Shown one piece after another: positions 34,456-43,552 of a DNA stretch of 64,000 nucleotides (within the stretch, counting starts at the first letter, position 1; each line of letters begins with the position of its first letter). The stretch spans positions 1,058,949-1,122,948 of the forward strand of contig LSRX01000082.1 in the NCBI GenBank assembly GCA_001939145.1. The letters are read 5' to 3'. The translations under genes were made by a program, and so were the position numbers. This DNA comes from Symbiodinium microadriaticum. Taxonomy: Eukaryota; Sar; Dinophyceae; Suessiales; Symbiodiniaceae. The notes beneath the pieces were generated by a model, which was not told the origin of the DNA, ran no database searches, and saw nothing but the letters and a program-made list of their open reading frames with translations.

Positions 34456-34619
34456 CTCATGCTTTGTGCCTTTTCATGTGTGAGGCACTTTGTGTTGAGT
34501 GCGCTTACTTCCGTGCAGGCGACACTGTGGAGGATGTCCGGAGATTCGCAGATTCTTTGGAGATCGCGACCCCGGTCCAGGCAGAGGGTGGAGGAGCCTT
34601 TGTCTATGTGTCGGCTTGA
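30196..34619 (+). CDS. SETD3/RuBisCO-methyltransferase-like SET protein, 5 exons, about 427 aa
   Basis: A model with every phase consistent: exons 30196-30808, 32596-32713, 32969-33344, 33389-33464 and 34519-34619 (TGA). Exon 1 has a Ser/Thr/Arg-rich N-terminus with a hydrophobic patch (SLLGLGTLALSASRLY), possibly a plastid or mitochondrial presequence, then the SET opening FAKRDFAPGEVVCRVPEQG and the LYFWP block. Exon 2 has the ARWALAIVDSRAF motif. Exon 3 has LVPLVDILN, then GEELLHIYGPNSSAMLWSIY, the YG...L..YGF end of the SET fold. Exons 4-5 look like the helical Rubis-subs-bind region. Introns 1 and 2 start with GC, introns 3 and 4 with GT; acceptors are AG|G. Family members methylate Lys or His of specific proteins with S-adenosylmethionine; the substrate is unknown. 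Intron 3 would be only 44 bp, so exon 3/4 joining is the weakest point. Confidence 0.7.
31778..32335. repeat. Inverted-repeat (foldback/MITE-like) element inside intron 1 of the SETD-like gene
   Basis: The left arm 31778-31942 and the right arm 32236-32335 are inverted copies: both begin from the outside with GGTCCAATCGTTGA, pass through GATCGTTGTTAAAGCG, GCGTTCGCAAGCGTTC units and TGTCGAATCCGT, and end AAGCTAAGGGGG. The left arm is longer because it has more copies of the 10-11 bp GCAAAGCGTTC unit. The interior has about three tandem copies of a 44-47 bp unit, then a CCCAGCCCAG-rich tract after a single N (32100). No coding. Probably a non-autonomous DNA element. Confidence 0.8.
32896..32968 (+). 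repeat. Tandem repeat making three successive splice-acceptor copies at the end of SETD intron 2
   Basis: CACGTCAG occurs three times at about 35-37 bp spacing, each time but the last followed by a T-rich TTTATT stretch. The last copy is the acceptor (CACGTCAG|G) that opens exon 3. Confidence 0.75.
33474..33658. repeat. (TC)n and (TCTG)n microsatellite in intron 4 of the SETD-like gene
   Basis: Pure TCTG/TC repeat ending at a single N at 33659; length uncertain. Confidence 0.97.
33756..33858. repeat. Small foldback in SETD intron 4
   Basis: 33756-33781 and 33833-33858 are inverted copies matching at 22 of 26 positions, with a 51-bp loop. CCCTAAACCCTA-type words lie outside the arms. Confidence 0.7.
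34232..34456. repeat. (CT)n microsatellite in intron 4 of the SETD-like gene
   Basis: Two CT-rich blocks around a short unique stretch (about 34321-34372). The long Leu/Ser or Arg/Glu frames on both strands are artefacts. Confidence 0.95.
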
Positions 34620-34991
34620 GCACTTCTCGCGGCTGAGGCGGGGCTCGCCCGGGAGCTCTCGGCGCGGCGCCTGGTGGTTGCATGGCTGCGCAAGGCGGGA
34701 AGAGAAGGGACTGGACAAGGGACGGGGAGTCCCCCCATTCTACCTCCTGATGCAGGGCCTGCAGGACTCCTTCAACGCTTCGGCCGCACCGTTGCCGGAG
34801 TCCGAAACTCCTCAGATGACGGAGCTGCGGAGGAGAGTTGAGACGCTTGAGACCTTGAGTCTCCGGGGCCGAAGCGGGGATGCCGAAGCGGGGCCGAAGC
34901 GGCGAGGACGGCCAAGAGGCTGATCGCCAACGAGCGGCCGGTGCTGGAGCTGGAGCTGCTCGCCTCGGAGAGGCCCAAGCCCAAACCGTAA
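34620..34991 (+). other. Possible further C-terminal coding of the SETD-like gene, not resolved
   Basis: Past the TGA at 34617 the same frame stays open as an Ala/Leu/Arg-rich helix (ALLAAEAGLARELSARR), meets two more TGA near 34835-34845, and ends with RLIANERPVLELELLASE and TAA at 34989. The last segment resembles the ending helix of SETD family members. Either more exons follow, or the copy is decayed. Confidence 0.3.
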
Positions 34992-35590
34992 AGCGTTGCC
35001 TGTCCCTGTTCTGCCGTCTTCTGCATCTCCGAGTCTGAGGTTCTGTGCAGGGGCCGAGGCAGCGCTGGAAGCCGGTGGCGCGTCGCTGCAGAGCTTCGTC
35101 GCGGAGCAGTGGGACGACGAGACAGGGTGGATGGGTGCGGGGTAGAAAAATGCAGCTGGATGCTGTAGGCGCTTGCCGTCCTCTAGGCTCTAGGCAGTGA
35201 TGGCGATTGCGATTCGCCCAGGCTCGGCTGCGGCTGCGGCTTTCTGACGCTGAGCCTTGCATGCTGCGGTGCCGAGGCCCGTGAGGCTGCGCCATGTAGG
35301 GCCACAGGCTGGTGCTTTTGAGTCGCTTTCGAAGGTCACCGCTGCAGACAATAGCCGGGAGCTTGCTGCCCTGTAACGAAGCTGCGGTCCCATTATGTCC
35401 CAGTGCGAATGCAGCTTAGACCCGGCAGCTCTTGCACTTTGTGATGCCAGCGCTTCCAAAGCGAAGGCGGATGGCAGGCTTGTCATATGAGAGACAGCAC
35501 GTGCCAGAAATTGCCAGAAGATCACGTCGCCTCCGCCTGTCACAGGTTTGTGTCCGGAGGCAAAGTCTTTCTCCGACGCGACTCGGCTCG

Positions 35591-35645
35591 GAGCTGCGCG
35601 AGCTGCGCGAGCTGCGCGAGCTGCGCGAGCTGCGCGAGCTGCGGA
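35591..35645. repeat. 9-bp tandem repeat GAGCTGCGC
   Basis: About six copies; it encodes ELR repeats on + and Ala-Arg runs on the minus strand. It lies upstream of the HIT-like paralogue and may be part of its decayed 5' coding. Confidence 0.9.
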
Positions 35646-35989
35646 GACGCTTTCCGTTGGATGCATGGGAGCTCTTTGAGGCCTGGACTGGACCGACGCG
35701 CACTCGTGCGCAAAGTTGCTGGAGGCCAGGGAGGGTCTTATGATGTTTCCTGCGGAGGCGGTCCTGCTGCTTTGCAGCTTTACCAATTTTGCTCCGCAGA
35801 GGGAGGCTCAAAGCAGTCCCGACGATCTTCCTCTGCTGCCATGAGCTATGCGGGTCTAGACGAAAACGGTGCGACCTCCATCCGGGCAGCGCCCCGGCCA
35901 GGCAATGACAGAAGTTGCTGCTGTCAATACTCGAAGCCTCGCTTCGCAAGGAAATCAAGCTTCGCATACCGCGGATCAACGAAGTCTCG

Positions 35990-37248
35990 CATGTCCGGGA
36001 GGCCGCTCGTGGCCTGTGCACAGCTCAGGGCCGGTGAAGAAACGTTCGCTGACTCAGGCGCGGAGGCTCCTGCGACAGGAGCTTGGAGGTTGTGAGGCAC
36101 TGCGGGCGGAATTGGTGAACGCAGGCTTCGTGGAGGATGGCTCAGGACGGACTGTTGTTGAGGTGAGGCCGCCAAGGAGGCGGGCCGGGGCTTTGGAAGG
36201 AGAGCTCACGGGGGGACTGAGTCCCTTGAACATCTTCGCTCGCGCAGCGCGAGGGCTCGGGCCTCGGGCCCAAGTGTAGCGCCTCGGTTGAAAGCCCTGC
36301 GGTGCGGGAACCGCCCTACTAAGCTTAGCTAGGCTTCTGAAGCAGCCGAACATGGAGCGCGAGCAAGAGGCCCTGGGAGACTTCAAGAAGCGACTCGGAG
36401 AAGAAAGGCAGGAAACGGTCACGCGAAGGTGAAAGCTGTCGCCTGAGGAAGTTCCTCGTCTGCTGCAATCGGCCTGAGAATGACTTGCACTGGGAACCTG
36501 GGCCGAGTTCCGGTGTGGGTGCCACTGTCGAGTCTTGGCTCTGCAGTCCTCATCCCAGGATTCTGAAGATCCGCAATGGGTCAGACGAGCTTCCATGTCA
36601 AGACGGCATCGGTTTCTCACGACCAAGGACGGAAGTGGAGACGAGCGTCGCGCTAGAGGATTAGGCAGTAGAGGAAAGACGCATTTGGGTTGCTGCCGTG
36701 TAGGACGTGCGCTGGCAGTGGTGGCTGCCTCAGCTTGACAGACCAGGGCCAGGTGATAGAACTAGCTCCGGCCAGAGCTACGAAGATGCACTACAGAGCT
36801 ATCAAGCGCGGAGCTTAGGTTCAATCCGCTTGTATTCGGGATGGTCTGCGAAATTGGAGAAGGATGCGATGTTCGCGAAGCTCTTCAGGAAGCAGAGCAG
36901 ATGAAGTCTGCTGCTCTCCACTTTGCGAAGCATTGCCCGGGTTGGCCAAGAGATGCGAAAGATGTCGGCCTCTATGTGAACATCTTCGGCCACAACAACG
37001 TCAATTCACTCTTCATACACATCCTTGACCTGACTGTCACCGGACCAAGCTTCGCTGCTTCTCGGTTGACCGAAGTGACAAAAACCGGCGCGTGTCTTGC
37101 TGCCTCGCACTTTGCATCTGCTTGCCGTGACAGGCAACCCTTCGTCAAGCCAGCACAATCAACGCCACCCAGCAAGCCCAAGCCCTTAAAACTGGTACAC
37201 CACTTTGGAAGCAGCAGACCCTGGGGGGAGCGGCAGATTTGCAGTTGA
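35990..37248 (+). pseudogene. HIT-like domain gene, decayed paralogue of the gene at 61 kb
   Basis: Pieces in shifting frames align by eye with the 61-kb gene. About 36054-36279 has LLRQELGGCEALRAELVNAGF and LSPLNIFARAARG, against FREDCGGCKALKPELTHAGF and PFNLFARIAAG. About 36440-36490 has FLVCCNRPENDLHWE, against CICRNKPENDAHWD. About 36580-36630 has ASMSRRHRFLTTKD, against ASMSARHRFLTTKD. 36841-37248 has GLYVNIFGHNNVNSLFIHIL, against GLYFHVFGHNSVNSLHLHVV. In the HIT strand the position of the catalytic His is Phe here, so the product would not be an active HIT hydrolase. The BTB/T1 part of the 61-kb gene is missing. Frame changes not explained by clear splice sites point to a pseudogene, though several short exons cannot be excluded. 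Confidence 0.6.
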
Positions 37249-38596
37249 CTGGCTGTCAAACAGCTCCCCCGTCCCTGCTTTCAGCGTCAGCGACGTCCTA
37301 GCAGCTGACGTCGGCCATGCGTGCCTTGCTTTTCGCAGTATGTGCAGGACTTCAGCATGACGTATGTTCTTTCATATGGCGGAACGGTCGAGTGGGGTTG
37401 GTGACACTTCGTGCAGCGCATTGATCCCACAGCGGCGAGGGTGGGAGAGGTCACGGTGACCAACACACGGAAAGGGGAGGTGTGAAGCGGCTGGCAAGAC
37501 GTTCGCGCGTTTGACAAGCGCATGCTAGCGAAGGGTGGTGAAGGAGACGATTCTTCCTCTCCTGGCATTTGCTAGCTATTCGTGCCAGACTTCGTGTTCG
37601 AGGGATGCTGAAGCAAAACGTATCATATGTGAAGCTGCGGCAGGGTGCGGTGCTGCAATTGATTACAAATGCTTGAATATGCTTGTCCTATCCACACCAA
37701 TGACATGGATCTCAGAAGCACGACGGAATGTGCCGCTTCCCAATAATCAAGTTTGCATGATCTCTATGTCCGACAAGTTTTCGCTCGTGGCTGTCGAGGG
37801 ATGGATGTGAAGCCTCAACATTGATTGCTTGTAGCCATCGACAGAGTTGAATCATTGCAACTGGGAATGGAGAACATGCAAAGTCAGAAGAGGTCACCTT
37901 CGTCCGGTCTGTCTGACTGTCAAGATAATCCTTTGCCATGCTGTGTGGGTTGTCGTGGCTAGTCAGCTTGTTTGAGGAGCTCTCGCATCCTCCTGTTTGT
38001 AGAACAGAGCCTGTCTGCAAGTTTCATCTCACAACAACACAAAAAGATGTCATCGTTTATGTACTCATTTATTTCATTTTAACGATGCGCCGCCCGCCTC
38101 GGCTTGCCGGAGCGCAGCACTGTAACAGAACCCGGTAGTACGCAGTTACAGCTACGCTGATAGGGGCGGGGCAGGCGGGAGGGGGAGGGTAGGGAAGAAG
38201 GCAGAAAACCTGCGGGGACAAGGATCAGAAAGGCGAGGGGAGGGGCGGGGAGATTTGTCGGAAAGGGGCCCGGGCTGGGGGGTCGAAATTGTGGGCCAAA
38301 ACGGGCGTCACCAAACTTTCAACTGCAGGGAGGAGGACTACTGCAGGACACTGTAGGGAGAGGGCACTCTTGGACTTTGTCGGATAAACACCGCTGAACC
38401 ATCTAGCCAAACCTTCAACCGCCTGTGTGGGAGCGAGAGGAGGGGGGGGTGGGAGGTGGGTGGCTTAAATCGGGTTTAATTGGAAGCTGGAATTGTGTGT
38501 TTCCGTATGCCGACCTTATATTCTCAGTTATGTACCAAGCCGACATACACAAAGAGTGATCACTTGTGCAGAGAATGTAAGAGACCCCTTTTCTTT
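37249..38596. other. No recognisable gene
   Basis: A G-rich low-complexity stretch at 38160-38460 (GGGGAGG-type words). No coding seen. Confidence 0.45.
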
Positions 38597-38694
38597 CCAG
38601 GCAAAGGAAAGAGATCTTGCCTATCCCTTTTACCTCTGAAAAAGATGGAACAGAGCATGCACTGAAGAAGAAAGGGTGGAGCTCTCAGTCGGCA
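38597..38694 (+). repeat. Dispersed repeat, copy left of the DIRS-like element
   Basis: Similar by eye (roughly three quarters identical) to 48400-48496: shared blocks GGAAAGAGAT, TTTACCT, AAAAGATGGAA, AGAGCATG and AGCTCT in the same order and orientation. Confidence 0.6.
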
Positions 38695-38896
38695 CGAAGG
38701 GACCTCCTGTCTCACTTAGTCAGGGGCGAAAGCTCCTGACCATCTACTCAAAACTTGGGAGAGAACTTACGATCAAGAGAAAAAGATGGAGGTCTTCCAA
38801 ATTCCAAACTTCAAACCTTGACAATAGAAGTCTGGTCCTCCCCGCGGCCTTCAGAAGGAAATGAGAAACCCTTTACCAGATCCTCTGAAACAGGGT

Positions 38897-38934
38897 GACG
38901 GCGCCTGTACGGGGCCGTGCGTTTGAAGACATTT
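38897..38934 (+). repeat. Inverted repeat arm, left (pairs with 39715-39752)
   Basis: A 38-bp arm containing GTACGGGGCCGTGCGTTT matches the reverse complement of 39715-39752 with about five differences. The 780 bp between include the N gap, so the interior is unknown. Possible DNA-element termini. Confidence 0.7.
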
Positions 38935-39065
38935 TCTTGTCAGTGCAAGACGTCCCGAGTGGCCAAAACTCGAGCGAAACGCGTGTTTTGTATGGGTCAT
39001 GCACGTTTGCAGGTTCCGAAAACACAAGAAGCTCCCGCAAACTTTTCGTGAAAATGCAATTTTTG

Positions 39066-39316
39066 NNNNNNNNNNNNNNNNNNNNNNNNNNNNNNNNNNN
39101 NNNNNNNNNNNNNNNNNNNNNNNNNNNNNNNNNNNNNNNNNNNNNNNNNNNNNNNNNNNNNNNNNNNNNNNNNNNNNNNNNNNNNNNNNNNNNNNNNNNN
39201 NNNNNNNNNNNNNNNNNNNNNNNNNNNNNNNNNNNNNNNNNNNNNNNNNNNNNNNNNNNNNNNNNNNNNNNNNNNNNNNNNNNNNNNNNNNNNNNNNNNN
39301 NNNNNNNNNNNNNNNN
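39066..39316. other. Assembly gap (251 N)
   Basis: Unresolved interior of the inverted-repeat pair at 38897 and 39715. Confidence 1.
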
Positions 39317-39714
39317 CTGCAAAATCGTGCTCTGGCCACAGCAGGGGGGGCGTTTCGCACCTTTTTCGGGGGCCAGAGTCATGTTGCAGGTTTGCGCTGC
39401 TTAGAGCCCCGTAGCGTTGTACAGAAGGCAAGGCCTTGAAGCTTCTAGGAAAATCCTTGGTATTATTATGGCATGCGAAAAGTTGGTGACTGCCTTGAAG
39501 CCTAAAAATAGGATCGTTTAGTGTTGAGTGACTGTGAGAGTACAGTTCTAGTACTATTCGGGAAAAGCCGGTAGTCGCAAGAGCCCGCTTGTCCGCCGCA
39601 GGATCAGGAGCGCAAATACAGCCAGCCGGACATCCCCGCGATCTAGACTTGGGCCAGCAAGTTTGCGCAAAGCGGACGTCATTAGCCCCCCCCCCTCCAA
39701 CCCACCCCGGTCTG

Positions 39715-39752
39715 AAATGTGCTTAAACGCACGGCCCCGTACGGGCGCCGTC
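39715..39752 (-). repeat. Inverted repeat arm, right (pairs with 38897-38934)
   Basis: Reverse-complement partner of the left arm. Confidence 0.7.
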
Positions 39753-39807
39753 TCCTGAAACAAGCACTCCAAGTTTACTCTAGTTACTCTTGGTAAGAGA
39801 AGAGAGT

Positions 39808-39909
39808 TAAAACTGCTTTGTGTTAGGCAGGCTCGGGTGAGCAGTCTTCATTGCAAGCTGACCTTGAAGCCACACTTGTGACATTTTGGCTCAAGGTGAT
39901 CCAAAACGG
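39808..39909 (+). repeat. 102-bp terminal direct repeat, left
   Basis: Starts TAAAACTGCTTTGTG and ends GATCCAAAACGG. Identical to 48281-48382 except T/C in ACACT[T/C]GTGAC. Contains the spliced-leader relict. Confidence 0.92.
39882..39895 (+). other. Dinoflagellate spliced-leader (DinoSL) relict in left repeat
   Basis: CATTTTGGCTCAAG equals the last 14 bases of the 22-base DinoSL consensus as I recall it (ending CCATTTTGGCTCAAG); the base before is A instead of C. It is followed by GT, which is also what follows the SL exon in SL RNA genes, but the next bases (GTGATCC) are not checked against known SL RNA. The recombinase-region ATG (39956) lies 60 bases downstream. Confidence 0.75.
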
Positions 39910-39955
39910 CTTAGAGTTTTTCTTTAGCTGTGCTATCGCGGAGGTGCCACGGGCT

Positions 39956-42093
39956 ATGTCTCAGGCGGACGATGATGCAGCTTTGCTCCTCTGGGTTTAT
40001 TGCAACTATGCAGTTCATACGAATGCCCAGGTATTGCACACGGGGGCTATGCTGGATGTCCGGGAGAGGCTGCGGCAACTCGTGGCCGAGGGACGGGCAT
40101 GGGATGCTGCCCGCCTTCGGGGGTCGGTTCTGGAAGTACAGCATTGCCCTCCCCCGACAAACCTCATCAACGATCTGGCTGCAGGTCTCCCGCCGATCAG
40201 GACAGTCCCTTGGACCGAACCTGACTGCCTTCGATGCCGCGAGGGACGCGGAGGGTTCCAAATGCCGTTTGTCGGCGCCCACTGCCGCACTGCAGTCCTT
40301 GTTCGGCCCGGTGTTGCTCCGGCACAGGCTTGGGACGCTTGCGAGAGCCGCCTTTCGCCTCTCGAGGTGGCCCGGGCTGCTTCCGGCTTGTGGCCGTCCG
40401 ACATCCTCCCGGACCATGGGGCGGCCTTGGTGGCAGGTTGCCGAGCAAACCCACCCGAGGGCGGTGTCTTCAGCCGAGCTTTGGGTCCTGCGGCGGCTCT
40501 GGCACAATGGGCAGGGACGTTGGCAGGAGCCAGGGTTTCCAGCCGTTCCGTCCTGTGCCGGGAGCAGTGGCAGCCGGGATGGACGTGCTCCCGGCTCCAT
40601 GTCGGAGCTGCGGGGTTCCCTCAGTTTTGGTCTGCCGGCGCTGTTCCTCAGCGGTCTGTCGCGATTGCCTGTCGTGTTGCAGCAGGCGCTTTTGATCGCA
40701 ACAGTTCCGGTGCTCTGGTCCAGGATTTGGCTGCGACTTCGGCTGGGTGGCGATCTCAGAGAGCAGCCTGCTTTATCAGGGGAGGGGCGGTCGGTAACCG
40801 CATCCCCGCCCTCTTTCAGCTACGTTTGGCGGATATTTCTTCCGTGGGCTTATATGAAGGGCGGCCGGCGGTCGGTAACCGTTGTGTCGTTCCTCTTCCC
40901 TTCCTTGGAATCATGGCCAACTTTTGCCATTCCCGAGGTGTCGGCTGGGAGCGGACGCGTAGCATCTGGGCTGATGGGTGCTCCCGGGCGAGTTTGCTTT
41001 TTCGGGATTTCGTTCCTTGGGTTTGTGCTCAGCTTCTCATGTTAAGTCGGCAGTTGTTGTGCAGCCTGCCTCCTTGGGCGCATCGGCTCGTGCAGTTCGC
41101 CTCGGGCCTCGGGCTTTGGAACATCATGGCGGGAGCCTACGTGGTGCAGGCTATGGGGGCGTGGTCTGCCGCTACGTCCCTTCAGGTTATCGCTGCGAGC
41201 CGGGTGCGCGAATGGCGCAGGAAGCACAGGGTGCAGCGTGATGCCGACTTCGCCTTCTACTTTACCAGCTATGAGCAGGCGGTCAGGCAGGCAGGGCACC
41301 ACGTTGGCTCATGCTGAGCAGGAGGGCTGCTTGATGTCGGCAGCCTCAGCGGCAGTGGAGCGCCGTCAGATCGGCCGCCGCTGCCCAGGCCCTCTTCGAC
41401 TTCGCGAGGGCGACGGCCGCTTGGCGCCTCCCCAGCCCGATGGTGGTGAGCTGCGAGAGCGCCGGGCGAAGCTGGTGGCGGTATTGCTGCGGTCGGCTCT
41501 GTTGGGCTCGTGGTTGGTGGCAGCGGGGTGCCTCAGGTACCGCCACTTGCAGGTTGCAGAGCCTCGGCGTATTTCCACTACAGCTTTTCATGGGCACTGT
41601 CGGCGGGGGAAGGAGGCCCGCCTGCGGATCACCGGGTTCGACTTCGCTATCTGTGCCCGCTTTTCGTCGAGTTGGTCTTGGACTGAGGCCTCCCGGCAGC
41701 CAACAAGAGAGCGGGACTCTGCTTCAACAGGGCGGGGAGGCCCTGGGCGATTTCCGAGATCAACCTCAGTGCCCAGGAGGCTTTTCGCGAGATGTTGCAG
41801 GAGCCGGCGGATGTGACGACATACAGTTGGCGCCGGCTGCTCCCGACAGTGGGCCAGCTACTTCGCCTTTCTCCGCAGGAACAGCTGGCTTTGGGAGACT
41901 GGGCCAGCAACAACCCGGAGGGCAACCAGATGCCGCTACATTACAGCAGTGCTCGCTACGCGACCTCCCTGCGATGCAAGGCACTGTCTCCGGCCGCGGC
42001 ATGGGAAGTCCGCGGGTTCGAGGACTGGAGCGCCGTTACAGACACCGCTGGGGCGGATCAAGGGAGCTGTTCAGAGCCAGGTCGATGACGTGA
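39956..42093 (+). pseudogene. DIRS-like element, 5' polyprotein with tyrosine-recombinase-like C-terminus
   Basis: From ATG 39956 a 453-codon frame runs to 41317 (MSQADDDAALLLWVYCNY at its start), with no clear domain. The next coding shifts frame: a GC-rich frame to about 41.6 kb, then, after a TGA at 41684, a frame to 42088 with EPADVTTYSWRRLLPTVGQL, SPQEQLALGDWASN and QMPLHYSSARY. This block pattern (Arg-containing YSxRRxLPT, an LALGDW helix, then a Tyr near MPLHY) matches the C-terminal half of retroelement tyrosine recombinases as I recall them. The Arg pair lies at 41831-41836 and a candidate nucleophile Tyr at 41942-41944. Such enzymes integrate circular cDNA without target duplication. 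At least two frame breaks make this copy inactive. Confidence 0.55.
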
Positions 42094-42123
42094 TCGTGGG
42101 CGACCCGACCACTATCTTCCAGG

Positions 42124-42503
42124 CCCCTGTGACGACCGAGACGTGGCGGTACCGGGCTGCGAAGACAAGGGCGAAGTCCACCAAGGAACAAGTGGGGAAG
42201 ATGCCGGCCACCCTCAACGGCAAGGTGCTCACGGCTTTCTTGAAGAACGGGCAGTTGCTTTGTGCGGGCTTTCAGCTTGGACGGTGCCGTCCGGCCGAGA
42301 TTTGCTACGAGAAGGCCCAGGAGCCTGGCCAATGGGGGAACCGGCCGGGCCATCCTGCCACAGCGGAGGGCAGCCCCGCCGAAGCGCCAAGAAGTCGCCT
42401 TCCTCGGGCGCAGCTTCCTCACCGGCTTCTTCGCGCGCAACATCGCCGCCGAGCTCTTCAACCCCCCCGTCGAAAGCAGCACCCAAGGCAGCACCCAAGG
42501 TGA
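42124..42503 (+). pseudogene. CCCH-type zinc finger segment of the DIRS-like element
   Basis: The frame from 41949 reads TTETWRYRAAKTRAKSTKE, then NGQLLCAGFQLGRCRPAEIC (about 42250-42309), a C-x7-C-x5-C spacing like retroelement CCCH nucleic-acid-binding fingers. The final His is not seen in this frame, so a frameshift probably cuts the finger. It follows the recombinase, as in related polyproteins that I recall. Confidence 0.45.
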
Positions 42504-42733
42504 AGGCTCGGCCGAAAGCGGCGACAAGGCAGCCCGGCCGGCGATGGAGAGGCTTCGTTCGGGGCGTGACCCCGTGGTGCTTCGGGCGGCGAGCCCAGCG
42601 GCTTCTGGTGGTGCCGGAGGAGGCGAGGAGGGAGAGCGCCTCGCAACGGTCGGCGGCAGAGGCTCCCACCGTCATTTTCCTATCCGGCCTCCCGACGTAG
42701 CCCAGTACTTCCCCAAGGTGTCGTTACAGTGAC

Positions 42734-43105
42734 TTGTTTCGACAAAACGCCAGAGCAGAGAGGCGGCATCCTCTTGCCTGGCGCGTTGAGGCTCAGGTTG
42801 GACCTCAAGAGCAAAGACCGCGAGGAAGCATTTTTGCACGCATTCGAGCTGACCGCAAGAATTCCCTATGGTCAGGGGAACACGTTCTCTTCCACTGTAT
42901 GGCTGGAAGACACCGAGCGGCGACCTATGCCGGCTTGACTCGTTCCCTCCTCGCGTTTGAGAGTCTCCCAGACGCTCTCGAGTTCCTCAAGTCTGTTCGC
43001 GACGTCGAGCCGGAGAAGGTCTCGTGGGGGGATTTCGTTTCGTGTATCGAATGCGCCGCGCTATTGCTATTGGGCGCGCGGCTCCGACACCCACGGCCTA
43101 CCTGA
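42734..43105 (+). pseudogene. Cys-phosphatase-like (HCxAGxHR) domain of the DIRS-like element
   Basis: The core GEHVLFHCMAGRHRAATY sits at residues 48-65 of this frame, with the loop HCMAGRHR at 42893-42916. A hydrophobic strand, then H-C-x-A-G-x-H-R and a following helix, resemble the HCxxGxxR P-loop of dual-specificity phosphatases. The usual Ser/Thr after the Arg is Ala here, and I see no general-acid Asp loop. The region continues with SLPDALEFLKSVRDVE. A possible role is dephosphorylation or nucleotide binding by the element's polyprotein; catalysis is not established. The copia element nearby has a comparable loop at 54543-54566. Confidence 0.5.
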
Positions 43106-43302
43106 CGACAACAAACTCCAATGTCCACGTCCACGTGGCAGCCCATGACATTCCTCTGTGCAAGCACAACCAGTCGGCGTCCAAGGCGCTGCGGCTGAAA
43201 GATGCATGGTCCACTTCAGATCGGGAGGAAGCCGTGGGTTGGGGCATCCGCTTCTGCAAGGCCTGCCTCAGATTATCCCCAGCCTCGTGGCATCCGCGGT
43301 GA
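43024..43302 (+). pseudogene. Cys/His-rich retroelement segment
   Basis: A frame overlapping the end of the phosphatase-like region reads TAYLTTTNSNVHVHVAAHD, then PLCKHNQSASKALR and GWGIRFCKACLRL: a C-x-H and C-x2-C arrangement that could bind zinc. I recall it as recurrent in Symbiodinium retroelement proteins but know no function. Confidence 0.4.
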
Positions 43303-43552
43303 TTGGGGAAGCGACCCCTCTTTGGGTACAGCGTCAAGATGGCGCTGGCCTGGCTAGATTTTGTGGGCTCCATAGGCAGCCCGCCGGCTAAGAGCAGCGG
43401 CTAGACCAGGGCCGCAACCAATTGACATGCATGGGCCAGGAAAAATGGCGGCCTTGCGAACATTGCACCATTATCCTAGCCCACGGTTACGTGGGTGAGC
43501 CGGGGCGGGCCGGGCGTTACCCGAGGTTCCGCGTTGTCTAGGGCAAGGGCAG

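Noticed and set aside
34617-34619. TGA as selenocysteine in the SETD-like gene
   Set aside because: Two more TGA follow within 230 bases, no SECIS is visible and the family is not a known selenoprotein family.
33315-34718. Arg/Glu/Thr/Asp-rich and Leu/Ser-rich proteins on both strands
   Set aside because: Translation of TC/TCTG and CT microsatellites in an intron.
35190-35786. Minus-strand Ala/Arg repeat protein
   Set aside because: It comes from the GAGCTGCGC tandem repeat; the + strand fits the neighbouring HIT-like locus better.
38950-39439. Frames spanning the 251-N gap
   Set aside because: Most residues are unknown, and the flanks are non-coding inverted repeats.
39911-40600. Minus-strand 229-codon frame
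   Set aside because: Shadow of the GC-rich + strand retroelement frame, with no motif.
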